NCBI GenBank assembly: GCA_963575745.1
Contig: CAUYUJ010015700.1
Location: 20,808-84,807, forward strand
Origin: Prorocentrum cordatum
Lineage: Eukaryota > Sar > Dinophyceae > Prorocentrales > Prorocentraceae
DNA length: 64,000 nt
Reading direction: 5' to 3'
Shown: positions 53,231 to 62,479 of the stretch, piece by piece
How positions within the stretch are numbered: position 1 is the first letter of the stretch
Layout of the letters: each line of letters begins with the position of its first letter
Notes under the pieces: generated by a model
Seen by the model: only the letters and a program-made list of their open reading frames with translations
Database searches by the model: none
What the model was told of the DNA's origin: nothing
Program-made: the position numbers and the translations under genes

Positions 53231-53529
53231 ACTCCCTGAAGAAAAGCTTCGAAAGGAATGCTAGGGGGCTTCGACAAGGCCGCGGCTTGGAAGGTAGATT
53301 CCGCTACGCGGATACAAGAGATGCGCGGCAGGGAGGAGGCCGGCCGGCCGGCCGACGACGCGACGACGAAGAAGGGGGCGCCCCCCGGCGCGCGCGCGCG
53401 GTAGCTCGCTCCTATTTCCTTCGCCTCTCAAATCAGCATGGCTGCAGATGGCCAATCAGCCCACGAGGGGCAGCAACAAAGGCGGCGCGATGGCGGCGCG
53501 GAGAGGAGCGCATCAACTGGCCCCGCCCC
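53231..53529. other. Spacer with CGGCCGGCCGG tract, no gene recognised
   Basis: Contains GGCCGGCCGGCCG (53340-53352) and a CGCG-rich stretch (53388-53402). No domain. Confidence 0.4.
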
Positions 53530-54260
53530 CCCCCCTCCGCAGCTCGCTGCCGTCGGCGAATCGCGCGACAGACCTCGCCAACTACCGCATCGCGCCGTCG
53601 AGCTGCAGAGGCGGTGGAGCAGCCCCCCCCCGCCGCAGTTTGCTGCCGTCGACGATTCGCTCGACAGACTTCTCCCACCGCAGCTCGCTGTCGGCAGTGA
53701 GCTGCGGGGGCGACCCGCCCCGCCTCAGCTCACCACCGTCGGCGATTTGCTCGACTGACCTCCCCTACCGCAGCTCGCTGTCGGCAGCGAGCTGCGGGGG
53801 CGACCGGCCCCGCCTCAGCTCGCCGCCGTTGGCGATTCGCTCGACAGACCTCTCCTACCGCAGCTCGCTGTCGGCAGTGAGCTACGGCGTCGGTGGCACC
53901 CCCCCACACACCACAGCTCGCCGCCGCTGGCGATTCGCTTGACAGACCTCTCCATCCGCAGCTCGCTGTCGGCAGTGAGCCGCGGTCGTGCCAGACCCCC
54001 CCCCTCCCCGGCTGCTGCCGCAGGTCGTTGCCGTCGGCGAATCGCGCCACGGACCCCTCCTACCGCGGTTCGCTGTCGGCAATGAACGGCGGCCAGACTA
54101 CCCCGCCCCCCTCGCAGCATTGCTACCGCAGCTTGCTGCCGCCAACGATTCGCCCGACAGACCTCCCCGACCGCGGCTCGCGGTCGGCAGCCAGAATCGG
54201 CGGCGGAAGAACAGATAACGCCCTCTGCCAATCCCACCAGCTCGCCGCCGTCAGCGCATC
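53530..54260. repeat. Minisatellite of alternating ~45-bp sub-units
   Basis: Two related sub-units alternate: CAGCTCGCCGCCGTCGGCGA with TTCGCTCGACAGACCTC, and CGCAGCTCGCTGTCGGCAGT with GAGCTGCGG. About seven composite units of 85-105 bp; the landmarks fall at 53682, 53725, 53770, 53816, 53860, 53914 and 53958. Open frames on both strands are artefacts. Confidence 0.88.
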
Positions 54261-54579
54261 GACATGTGTTAGAGGAGGTGTCGATTGGAACGTTGCGGGC
54301 CGTGTGGTTTCGCAAGAGACCGTAGTTCTGAACTGACATGCGTTTTGAGCCCACAGCAACCTAGACCAATTATATGTTGTTCCCTCTTGGGCTGCGCGGC
54401 GGCGCGATTCGCACCCATCGTCATCTCATTAGCGGTTTGGGCCCAGCTTCAACATCGGCGCGCTTTTCTACCCAGCCTCGCCAACTGCCCCCATCAGCAG
54501 TCGACTGAGGTGCCGCCATTGATCATGGGGGGGAAAGGTCTGTCTCCCAGGCAGTCGAGGCAGCTGCGGCGCCCTAAGA
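54261..54579. other. Unique spacer, no gene recognised
   Basis: Between the minisatellite and the methyltransferase fragment. It may include its degraded upstream part (PRQSRQLRRPKIPKVGSAF leads in), but nothing is firm. Confidence 0.35.
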
Positions 54580-55702
54580 TCCCGAAGGTGGGATCTGCTT
54601 TTGCGGCGGCAGAGGCGGCGTCGGTGGCCCTGGGCGCATGGGCATCGATCACCTCGTCGAATTCGCCAGCGAGGCCGATCCGGCCCGCGCGTCGGTCATC
54701 GAGAAGAAATACCAGCCAGTGCACACTTTTGATAACATCTTAGATCAAACCAAGCAGGAGGAGACGCACGTAGACATCTATGCGCGGACCCCGCTCTGCC
54801 AAGATATTTCTTCCAGCGGCAAACAGTCGCGGGCCAATGGGAAGCGCAAGGCGGAAATCCTCATGAAGAAAGCCCCTCAACATGCGCAAAACAAGAAGCC
54901 GCTCGCGACCCCGATCCAGAACGCCCCGCCTCTCATGAACAGGAATTTCGAATGCATCCGAGGGCGCCCAGGCAGCGAAGAAGAAGCTCGGGCACGCAGT
55001 CCACGCGCAGAAGCTAGACAGCAAGGACCACGGAGGACAGCAAGGACCACGGAGCACCAGACAGGGCAGCGCGTCTTCATCGTCGGCGCGCGGCAGGACA
55101 GCGCGAAGCATCCGTTCACGTGGCCGCAGAAGCAGGCGACGCCACCGGCGACCGCCATCTTGAAACCAAAGCGCGCCGCCACCGACCTGGCAGGTCTGCC
55201 CCCCAGCAGCGAGCGCGGCCGCGAACTTTGCCAGGCCGCCTACAAGAAGTCCTTCAAGACCAAGGACGTGGACCCGCGCGCGACCCCCGCGCGTCGACTG
55301 CTCCGAGAACATCTCCACGCACGGGATCCACATCGCCAAGACTGCCACGATGACCCGCGGCCAGGATGGGGCCCGCGGATCTCCAGCCGCGGGCGGCGCG
55401 CGACGATGCCCGAGCTGATGCGGCTGCAAAGATTCGCTGAGAGCGACATCCCGCAGGCTGGGCTCGGCCTGTCTGACCGCCAGGTTGGCGGCGCGATCGG
55501 AGACGCAGTCAGCGCGCACGCAGCGGGCGCCATTTTGCCCGGGGCGCCCGGGCCGGGCTCGCGACGACGAAGGCGCCATTCCCGATGCACTGCGATTGGC
55601 GAAGCTAGCGCCGATCAATTGCTCTACGCGCGGCGATTTGGTTTCTTCGTCCCAGGCTGCTTCGGCCAGACGGCTGCAACGTTGTCTTCGGTTGGCGAGT
55701 GA
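54580..55702 (+). pseudogene. Cytosine-5 DNA methyltransferase fragment (N part of catalytic domain)
   Basis: The ATG frame at 54638 reads HLVEFASEADPARASVIEKK, then FDNILDQTKQEETHVDIYAR, TPLCQDISSSGKQ. This follows C5-methyltransferase order: the E.DP..R..I..N strand after motif I, a .DI. motif, and motif IV (D.Y..G.PCQ.FS..GKQ), where PCQ appears as PLCQ with the nucleophile Cys at 54797-54799. A motif I-like SAFAAAEAASVALGAW lies just upstream in another frame (about 54593-54640). The rest of the frame (Arg/Ala/Pro-rich, to 55702) shows no methyltransferase motifs, so it is a broken fragment. Methyltransferases of this type are known in dinoflagellate retrotransposons. Confidence 0.5.
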
Positions 55703-55752
55703 GTTCCATGCACCGAGCCCAAACAAAAAAAACATGATACTGCTCACAGAAG

Positions 55753-56452
55753 TTGCATGTCGTGTTTGCTCCCATTGCCCACACAGTTAAACCAAGCCTC
55801 GTCGATCGAACCTGGTTGCGCGCCGCGTTGCTCGGCGCGTCTATGCAGGGGGTGGTGGAGGGGCGGGCCCGGGAGGATATCTCCGAATCGTTCCCGCTGC
55901 ATTTCTGGTGTAACCGTGTTTTCTCAATGTTGTGTCCGCATGGCCGATTAAAAACTACTACCGCTCGGTCCCCCGATGCAGTTATGGTGGGAAAGCAAAG
56001 CATCATCCTTCCCAGAGTTGCCGAGGCGATTCGATGGGAAAAACTATACCCTAAGTGGTCCCAGCGGTTCCTGTTAGATGCGAGCCGCCTTGCGATGGGG
56101 TCATGGCAGAATATCAAGTGGGCTGCACGCGCTGCCATGCCATGGGCACCACCAGCCCGTTCGGCAATTTCCAAAGCACGACTGTCGCTGCACTCCAAGC
56201 CGTCAATTTCGAAAGCACCGTCTGAGCTCAACGCGCAATAAAGCTGTTACGGCTTATATGCAGATGAGGCTGGGGCAAGCCGCATCGGCCTCTCCTGCCC
56301 AGTCAATCGAGTTCAAATGCACCAGGGGCTCGCGTTTTGCAAACGCGCTGCAGCTTGTCAACAAGGGGTCAAGCTTCTTGACGACGAAGAACCGCAGAAT
56401 AGCATGGTGCGCGCAGGAGGCCCCGAGGCAACGTGACAGGGAGGTCAGCTAG
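55753..56452 (+). pseudogene. Upstream part of plus-strand RDKAH-type gene
   Basis: Plus-strand frames read LPRVAEAIRWEKLYPKWSQR, then (56078-56452) FANALQLVNKGSSFLTTKN after a frame change. They lie in line with the 56531 frame and may be its upstream exons. No domain recognised; a minus-strand frame is also open here. Confidence 0.35.
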
Positions 56453-56530
56453 CCAAGCGCGGCAATTTCCATATTTCGCGACGAAAGGAAGGGGCGACTA
56501 CTCATCATACTTGGGAGTGTCAATGGCAAT

Positions 56531-57253
56531 GTGGTCGAACATTCGAAAGCGAGGGCGTGCCTCACGGTTGATCCCGCAAGCGATGAGCTTCTCAGCGCTG
56601 AGATGATGCGATCAACTGACATAAGCACGGCTGCCCACCCTTTGACCCCAAGGCTCCGCTTCGTCGTCAGAGACAAGGCGCATTCAGCTAAGAAGGTCGC
56701 GAGCAGGCCGTGGGCTGCTGACCCGTTCATCAAAGAGACTGCCATGATTGTTGCCCGGAGCCGGGGATCCATAGCCCGCTTGATTCAGAGCAGCATCCAC
56801 AGCATAGCACGCTTGATCCAGAACTACGCCTCGAACTCCCCGGACCAGCCTATCAGGTCTGGCAATTCGAACTTCCGGGCGGCTGCTCACGGATTTGAGC
56901 CGTTCCAAAAGCCCTGGGGTCGCACGCGCCTGTTCTTGCACGCGTGCATTCGGACGGCATTGCACATATCCCGTCGACAGAACGACGATCTCACAAAAAT
57001 GGCGAAGACATGGCTCAAGGCCGTCACCGCAGAACGATGTCTGATGTTGGCGATGATGACAGACGCAAGTGACCAAGCAATGCAACTTACTCGGATCTTG
57101 GATGACGAAACAGTTGGCCCATCAGTTCTCAATCCGGAAGCTTTTGCGTTCACTGTACCTATCACTGGTTTATTTGGGCTGCCGCCCAGATGTCTGTCAA
57201 TTTTTGGCTACGCGAGCATGGTGCTGAAGCTGTTGAAAATTCTGATTGCTTGA
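56531..57253 (+). pseudogene. RDKAH-type protein family fragment, function unknown
   Basis: A 240-codon frame. It reads LTVDPASDELLSAEMMRSTD, LRFVVRDKAHSAKKVASRPW with AADPFIKETAMIVARSRGSI, then FRAAAHGFEPFQKPWGRTRL, ERCLMLAMMTDASDQAMQLT and RILDDETVGPSVLNPEAF. I recall a widespread unannotated dinoflagellate family with the same order (a VDxxSDE..SAEMMR start, RDKAH..RR..RPW.AD, AAKHR.ES..KP.GR, L.LAM.AD..DE...L.R..D.E). It may be an uncharacterised transposase or mobile-element protein. The C terminus (FTVPITGLFGLPPRCLSIFG) ends at a TGA. Confidence 0.5.
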
Positions 57254-57990
57254 CAGGCTGATGGGGCGCGCTTTCACGCCGGGGACGAGGCCGGCGCCCA
57301 GGCAAATGTCATCGACAGGTGCATCGGCAGGATGCACTCCTACATCGCGCTTTCGCGCGCGGCTCCGTCTTCCGAGTTCCCCGCGTTCGAATAGGCCCAG
57401 GACCGGTGGGCGATCAGTAATTCGACCCAGTTCGCCGTCCGAGCGCCTGCTCGCCGACCGAGTTGCGCGGCTTGCCCCGCTCGCCCGCCCCCCCCCCCGT
57501 TCTCGGGCAAACGAAAAATAAATTGATTCCTAGAATCTCGGCGCGCGTTCGACCAGAAGAGCCCCCCCCCCCCACACGCCACGCCAAAACCGATCAGGAT
57601 TTGCACGGGATTGCGCAGCCCCTCGATTGGCAGACTTCGTCGCGTTCACCGCCGACCGCAGGCGGCCTTGTCGCAGGGGCGCAAGTCCATCTAGGATCGG
57701 AGATCGGAGTCTCTGGGTCAGCTGCGCCCTCCACAAGTCGCCGCGCGCCGTGGCCAGGCCGAGGGGGGCGGATCTCGATCCGTTCAGGCCCTCTGCCCAG
57801 CGGCGCGATCATTACCCTCGCGCACGCCAGTTGTTCAGCACATCTGACGACATGGACGCGCGCGCGACGCGGCAAGCAGAACTGGCGCTCGCCCGGCCAG
57901 CCACCCGTCCGACGCGCCGAAACACGCCTTGGTCGCTTTCATTGCATGTGGTTTGAGCTCGCCTGGCGTCTGACAGAAGTTCAGCCAAAC
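57254..57990. other. GC-rich, no gene recognised
   Basis: Open frames on both strands with Pro/Arg/Ala bias. Two C runs (57491-57499, 57564-57574). Nothing recognised. Confidence 0.4.
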
Positions 57991-57994
57991 TGCG

Positions 57995-58417
57995 TTGAAA
58001 TTCACTGATCGCATAGGTAACGCCACGGTGGAGCACGAAGAAGAGTTCATCAAGGCGCGCATGGATTCCCCCGACTCCGACCAGCCAGCCATCATCACGA
58101 TGGCGAAGCAAGTGTGGCGCACGTCGCTTGGCCCGCCCAGGGCGTCGCCAGCCCCCCCTCGGATCGAGAATGGCGCGAAGCGCAGCTCGGCGCCCCGCGA
58201 CCGCGCGGAGGCTCGCCATACCGCGAAGCGGCGGAAGGCCGCTCAGAACGCGGCCGCGCCCGCGCCGGACGCCGAGAAGGCGCCCGCAATCCAAAATGAC
58301 CCAGTCGGCTTCAGGGCAGACGCAGCGCGGGGCGAGCAACATGAGAAGGAACTGAAATTCCTCGCCGCCACGTCGCGGGACAGAGCCGCGACGTGGCGGC
58401 GACAGCTCACGCGGTGA
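57995..58417 (+). CDS. Unrecognised plus-strand frame, Ala/Arg-rich
   Basis: A 140-codon frame (EEFIKARMDSPDSDQPAIIT, then NGAKRSSAPRDRAEARHTAK and HEKELKFLAATSRDRAATWR). It is charged and Ala-rich, possibly helical. No domain recognised. The opposite strand is also open, so the call is weak. Confidence 0.3.
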   Translation: MKFTDRIGNATVEHEEEFIKARMDSPDSDQPAIITMAKQVWRTSLGPPRASPAPPRIENGAKRSSAPRDRAEARHTAKRRKAAQNAAAPAPDAEKAPAIQNDPVGFRADAARGEQHEKELKFLAATSRDRAATWRRQLTR

Positions 58418-59109
58418 GAAAAGTCCCCTCCAGCATGAGTCGAACACAGCTCATTGCGCACGCGCGGCTAAAAAGGAAGCGAAGCAGGTTGCCGACCTCG
58501 GGGCGCGAGAGCGCAGGCAAGCTTGCGACGTGGAGTTCTTGCGCGGCGCCATTCGCGCAGACGCGACGTCGGCGATCAGGGGCGAGAACGCCCGCGCGGA
58601 CGTCAGCTGCCCAGGAAAGGAAGGCTCGGCGCGCGCACCAAGGGAGGCCTATCTCAAGATCGCTCGATCTTCCGAAGCAGATGTCTCGTTGTCTCCACGC
58701 CCGGCGGAGCCCGGGCATTCATCGCGCTCGCGGCGGCGATGAGAAGGGGGGGGGGGGGCAGATGTCGCCGGGGCGTCTAATTTCGGGGCGCTGCCCTGCT
58801 TTGAAATATGCACCAGTGTGCCACCTCGAGAAGGCATTGCACCTGTCGCCGCGCTGCGATGAAATTTATCGCGGCACGTTGGACGCACTTACATCGAAGA
58901 TCCCAAACTGCAAATGGAAGCTCGACGCGGGTCGGCCCGCCATCAAAGCAACGTTCAGCGCTGGGAAGAGCGCCCTCCGGGCATTAGGGCTGCCTCGTCG
59001 GTTAGAACAAGATGCTTACAAGGACTACAAGAATGCATTCGCACTCACAGGGCTGGCCCAGAAACACGCACCCGTGGGCGCGGCGCGCCCCTGTTCGGGC
59101 CCCCGGTAG
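58393..59109 (+). CDS. Unrecognised plus-strand frame
   Basis: The 3' half (58760-59100) is the protein-like part: LKYAPVCHLEKALHLSPRCD, EIYRGTLDALTSKIPNCKWK, KATFSAGKSALRALGLPRRL. The 5' half is Arg/Ser-rich. No domain recognised; perhaps a remnant of an element related to the neighbouring pseudogenes. Confidence 0.35.
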   Translation: MAATAHAVRKVPSSMSRTQLIAHARLKRKRSRLPTSGRESAGKLATWSSCAAPFAQTRRRRSGARTPARTSAAQERKARRAHQGRPISRSLDLPKQMSRCLHARRSPGIHRARGGDEKGGGGQMSPGRLISGRCPALKYAPVCHLEKALHLSPRCDEIYRGTLDALTSKIPNCKWKLDAGRPAIKATFSAGKSALRALGLPRRLEQDAYKDYKNAFALTGLAQKHAPVGAARPCSGPR

Positions 59110-59534
59110 ATCAGCTGCATCGGCTGCGCCGCGTGACAAACAAAAAAAACCGCCCTCCCCATCGCCCCCTTCTGCCTGAGCCAACCTCCCATGCCCGACT
59201 ACCCTGCTCCATTAACTTGTTCTCCTGTCTGCTCCTCATTGCTGCGTGCGCTGCGCCGCCGCTATCTCCCAGATTTCTCCGCGTCGAGGACCCATGGAAG
59301 ATTGGCAGAAACAGCCGTGGCCCGCAGAAAGCGGATAACCCCGATTGACCGGCTGCGCGGCTGCATCAGCCAAGCCAGCCGCAGAGGGCGAGCGCGGTGA
59401 CATCGAGATGGAGGAGGCGGCGGCGCGACTCTCTTTGCACTCCCAGCTGCGCCTCGACGTCGGCGTCGCTGCACGCCCCCCCCCCCCCCCCCCCCCCCCA
59501 GAACGTCGGCGCCGTCGCTCGGGGCCGAGCCGCG

Positions 59535-59567
<33 letters not shown>

Positions 59568-59924
59568 ACCGGAAAAAGGTTGCCCAGCGAAGAACCCGAC
59601 CATGCAGATGCGGGCGCTGGAATTGCGACCGCGATCTCAGGCGGGGGGGGCCCACGAGGCAGCGCCCGCATGCGGGCTGCGCCGCAGGGGGCGCGCCGAA
59701 ACGGGAGCGCCCCCCAAACGCGGGCTGCGCGGCTGCGCCTCAGGGGCCGCAGGTCGAACTCCCCGCGGGCCCACGACGACGAAATGCGCGAGGGGCGCGC
59801 GGGGGGAAAAATACTCCGACGGAAGGGCCCCGCATGAGAATCAGTTTAGCTTGCCCTTGCCCTTTTCCCCCTCGCCCTGACGGACACTCTCCTCTCGCCC
59901 GCCGTTCTGCCCTCGCAGACAAGG
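59110..59924. other. Poly-C-rich spacer, no gene recognised
   Basis: Contains C runs of 24 (59476-59499) and 31 (59535-59565). Other open frames on both strands are GC-driven. Confidence 0.5.
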
Positions 59925-60120
59925 CCCCCACTTGATACTTCCTCCATATTGGAGCCTGAGGAGCCCAAAAGTGGCGACAATTACAGGTTGCCGATGACCC
60001 GCTCGGATTACCAACATGAAATGCGGGACCCCCGCCTGAGACTTCCTCAAGAGTCACTCACAGACAAGGCCCCCGCTTGATACCTCCTCCAAATTCAAGC
60101 CTGAGGACCCTAAAAAAAGA
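59925..60120. repeat. Satellite family B, isolated units
   Basis: One full and one partial unit: CTTGATACTTCCTCC, GGAGCCTGAGGAGCCC, AAAAGTGGCGACAATTACAG, GATGACCCGCTCGGATTACC and AACATGAAATGCGGGACCC. The same unit recurs at 61340-61968. Confidence 0.85.
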
Positions 60121-60876
60121 CGACACATAGAATTACCTCGCGCCTCGCAAGTCCACCGCCGCGCCCTCGGCACGTTAGGAACATGAAAAGCCCTACACCA
60201 ACACCACCAGGGATACGAACGACTTCAGGTATGTTGTCACATCTGCAAGAGGTGCAGCATGCTGTCGTCGCAAAGATAAAAGGTCCCGGCTAGCGCCATA
60301 CTGAAACTACTGCACGGCTTGCCTACGGCGACATCGCAATCGAAAATTACTGTTCCGGGCAGGCTGCGCTGTCCGGCGGAAGGGGACGAGGAAGGGAGAA
60401 GCAGGCAGACGACGACGAATGCCCAGGCGGGGGGCCAGGGCCGGCGGGGCGGGCGGGCAGGCAGAAGACGGGCCAGGCGGAGACAGCAGGCAGGGAGCAG
60501 GAGGAAAGGAAAGGGAAGAAGCAACGAGCAGAAGCGAAGGGGGGGGGGGGGGAGGGGGAGGAGGACAAGGAGGAGAGAAAGCAGCGACCGCAAGCAGACA
60601 GGCCGGGCCAGGGGCCGGGAGAGAAGAGCCGCCCGCGACGAGGCTGCGGACCCTACGGCGGCGACCTGGGCGGGGTGGCCGCCCGAACCCAGCGCGACGC
60701 GGCTTGGTGGGGATTGCCCTCTGCGGGATCCATCCACCGCCCCGCCGGGGAAGGGCCGGGCGGCGCGCGGGAGGGGGCGCCGGCGCGACGTCGGCGAAAG
60801 GGCGCGGGGGGCGCCCGCGCTGCCCAGAAGGGCGGGGGGGGAGGGGCGGGGGGCGCCAGGCAACGCAGGGGGCACC
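60121..60876. other. GC-rich, open on both strands, no gene recognised
   Basis: Dominated by GGC/GCC words with a G12 run near 60540. Long minus- and plus-strand frames overlap and none has a recognisable domain. Confidence 0.4.
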
Positions 60877-61275
60877 TCACACGGCGTCTGCCGTGGAGGC
60901 CGCCGCGGCCGCGGCCAGGCGGGCCGCTGCCACCCCCGCCCCTCCAGACAGGGTTTGAAGGCGCCGCAACACCGCCGGCGCGCTCTCCCAGTGCAGGGAG
61001 ACGGAAAGTCGCTGAGCATGTTGGTCCGCAACCAGCGCGGCGTCTTCCCCCGTGGCGTCAGCCACCCGCTCGGCCAGGACCCCGAAGGCCCTGCGCGCCT
61101 CACGGCCCCGCCCGCCGCCGTGGGCTTCCACCACCATGGGGGGGAAGTGAAGCCCTGTGCCGCGCAGAGCCGCGCGGTGTCCTGGTGCTGCCTTACTCCT
61201 CGCACCGCTCCGTCGCTGCGCTTGACGAAACGGCCGACGCGGCGAGGAGATCGGCGCGCAACCCTGAGGCGGCAA
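60877..61275 (-). pseudogene. Possible LINE ORF2 C-terminal fragment
   Basis: A minus-strand frame containing LHFPPMVVEAHGGGRGREAR, FGVLAERVADATGEDAALVA and QRLSVSLHWESAPAVLRRLQ. From memory, a (F/L)P.V.EAHGGG...A....L box followed by AQR.S..LH.ENA..VLRR closes the reverse-transcriptase ORF of dinoflagellate non-LTR elements. No RT palm motifs are seen upstream on this strand (61276-61340 runs into satellite B), so it would be a dead-on-arrival tail. Confidence 0.4.
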
Positions 61276-61339
61276 AGTCTTAGGTGGCCGCCGCGCCGTT
61301 GCGCCACCGCGGCAGGTAGACGTCGGCAGGGCGGCGGCC

Positions 61340-62060
61340 GTAGATTACCAACATGAAATGCGGGACCCATAGGGAGGGGGCCCCCGCCTGAGACTTCCTG
61401 ACAATTCAGTCACAGACGAAGCCCCCGCTTGATACTTCCTCCCAATTCGAGCCTGAGGAGCCCAAAAATGGCTCCAATTACAAATTGCCGATGACCCGCT
61501 CGGATTACCAACGTTAAGTGCGGGGCCCACAGGGAGGGGGCTCCCGCCCGAGACATCCTCGGGTGACATAAGCGAGCGACGGTGATGAGTGAGCGAGTGG
61601 GTGGGTGGGTGAGTGAGTGGGCGGGTGGGCGGGTGGGTGAATGATGATGATGAAGACGAGGCTCGGACTTGATACTTCCTCCAAATTCAAGCCTGAGGAG
61701 TCCGAAAGAGAAAACAATTACATATTGTCGATGACCCGCTCGGATTACCAACATGAAATGCGGGGCCCACAGGGAGGGGGCCCCCGCCTGAGACTTCCTG
61801 ACTATTCACTCACAGACGAAGCCCCCGCTCGACACCTCCTCCACATTGGAGCCTGAGGAACCCAAAAATGGCGACAGTTACAGGTGGCCGATGACCCGCT
61901 CGGATTACCAACATGAAGTGCGGGACCCATAGGGAGGGGGCCCCCGCCTGAGACTTCCTCGGGTGACATAAGCGAGTGACGGTGATGAGTGAGTGAGTGA
62001 GCGAGTGAGTGAGTGGGTGGGTGGGTGGGTGGGTGGGTGAGTGATGATGATGACGACGAG
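61340..62060. repeat. Satellite family B array with GAGT-rich inserts
   Basis: About four units of 140-165 bp. Two of them end in CGGGTGACATAAGCGAG and (GAGT/GGGT)n, then GATGATGATGA (61559-61651 and 61969-62060), giving a higher-order repeat of 410 bp. Short frames on the minus strand are artefacts. Confidence 0.88.
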
Positions 62061-62479
62061 TGGTGAGGGCGCGATGACGATGATGACGATGGCGGCGACG
62101 ACGACGACCACAATGATGAGAGGGGGAGTGAGAGGGAGAGGGGGGGCGAGGGGGAGATCCTGCACGGAGGGTGCCCAGAGAAAACAAGAACCCCACTTGA
62201 GATGTTGGGAAAAAGAAAATCGCCCACACGCGGGCTGCGCCATTGGGCCTTCGGCGGAATTCCGCCCGGGGCCAGGATCTGCGCGAGGGGCGCGCCGAAG
62301 CGGGAGCGGCGCCCGCGCGCAAATTGCGGGCTTCGACCGGGGCCCCCCGCGGGGCGTGCATCGCAAGAAGGAAGATCATGCACCTGAAATCGCGCAATAT
62401 GCAAGCCTCGTCGGTTATGCCGCCACGGCCCCCCGCTGCCGGCGCGGGGGGGCGGCGGCCCCAAGTTCGTGGATTCCGC
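62061..62479. other. Unique GC-rich stretch, no gene recognised
   Basis: Starts with GAC/GAT-rich and GGGAGAG purine sequence, followed by sequence resembling 59700-59800 (GGGCTGCGC and GGGGCGCGCCGAA words). No gene called. Confidence 0.4.

Noticed and set aside
60319-61356. 345-codon plus-strand frame opposite the possible LINE tail
   Set aside because: Arg/Gly/Ala-rich antisense of GC-rich DNA without a domain.
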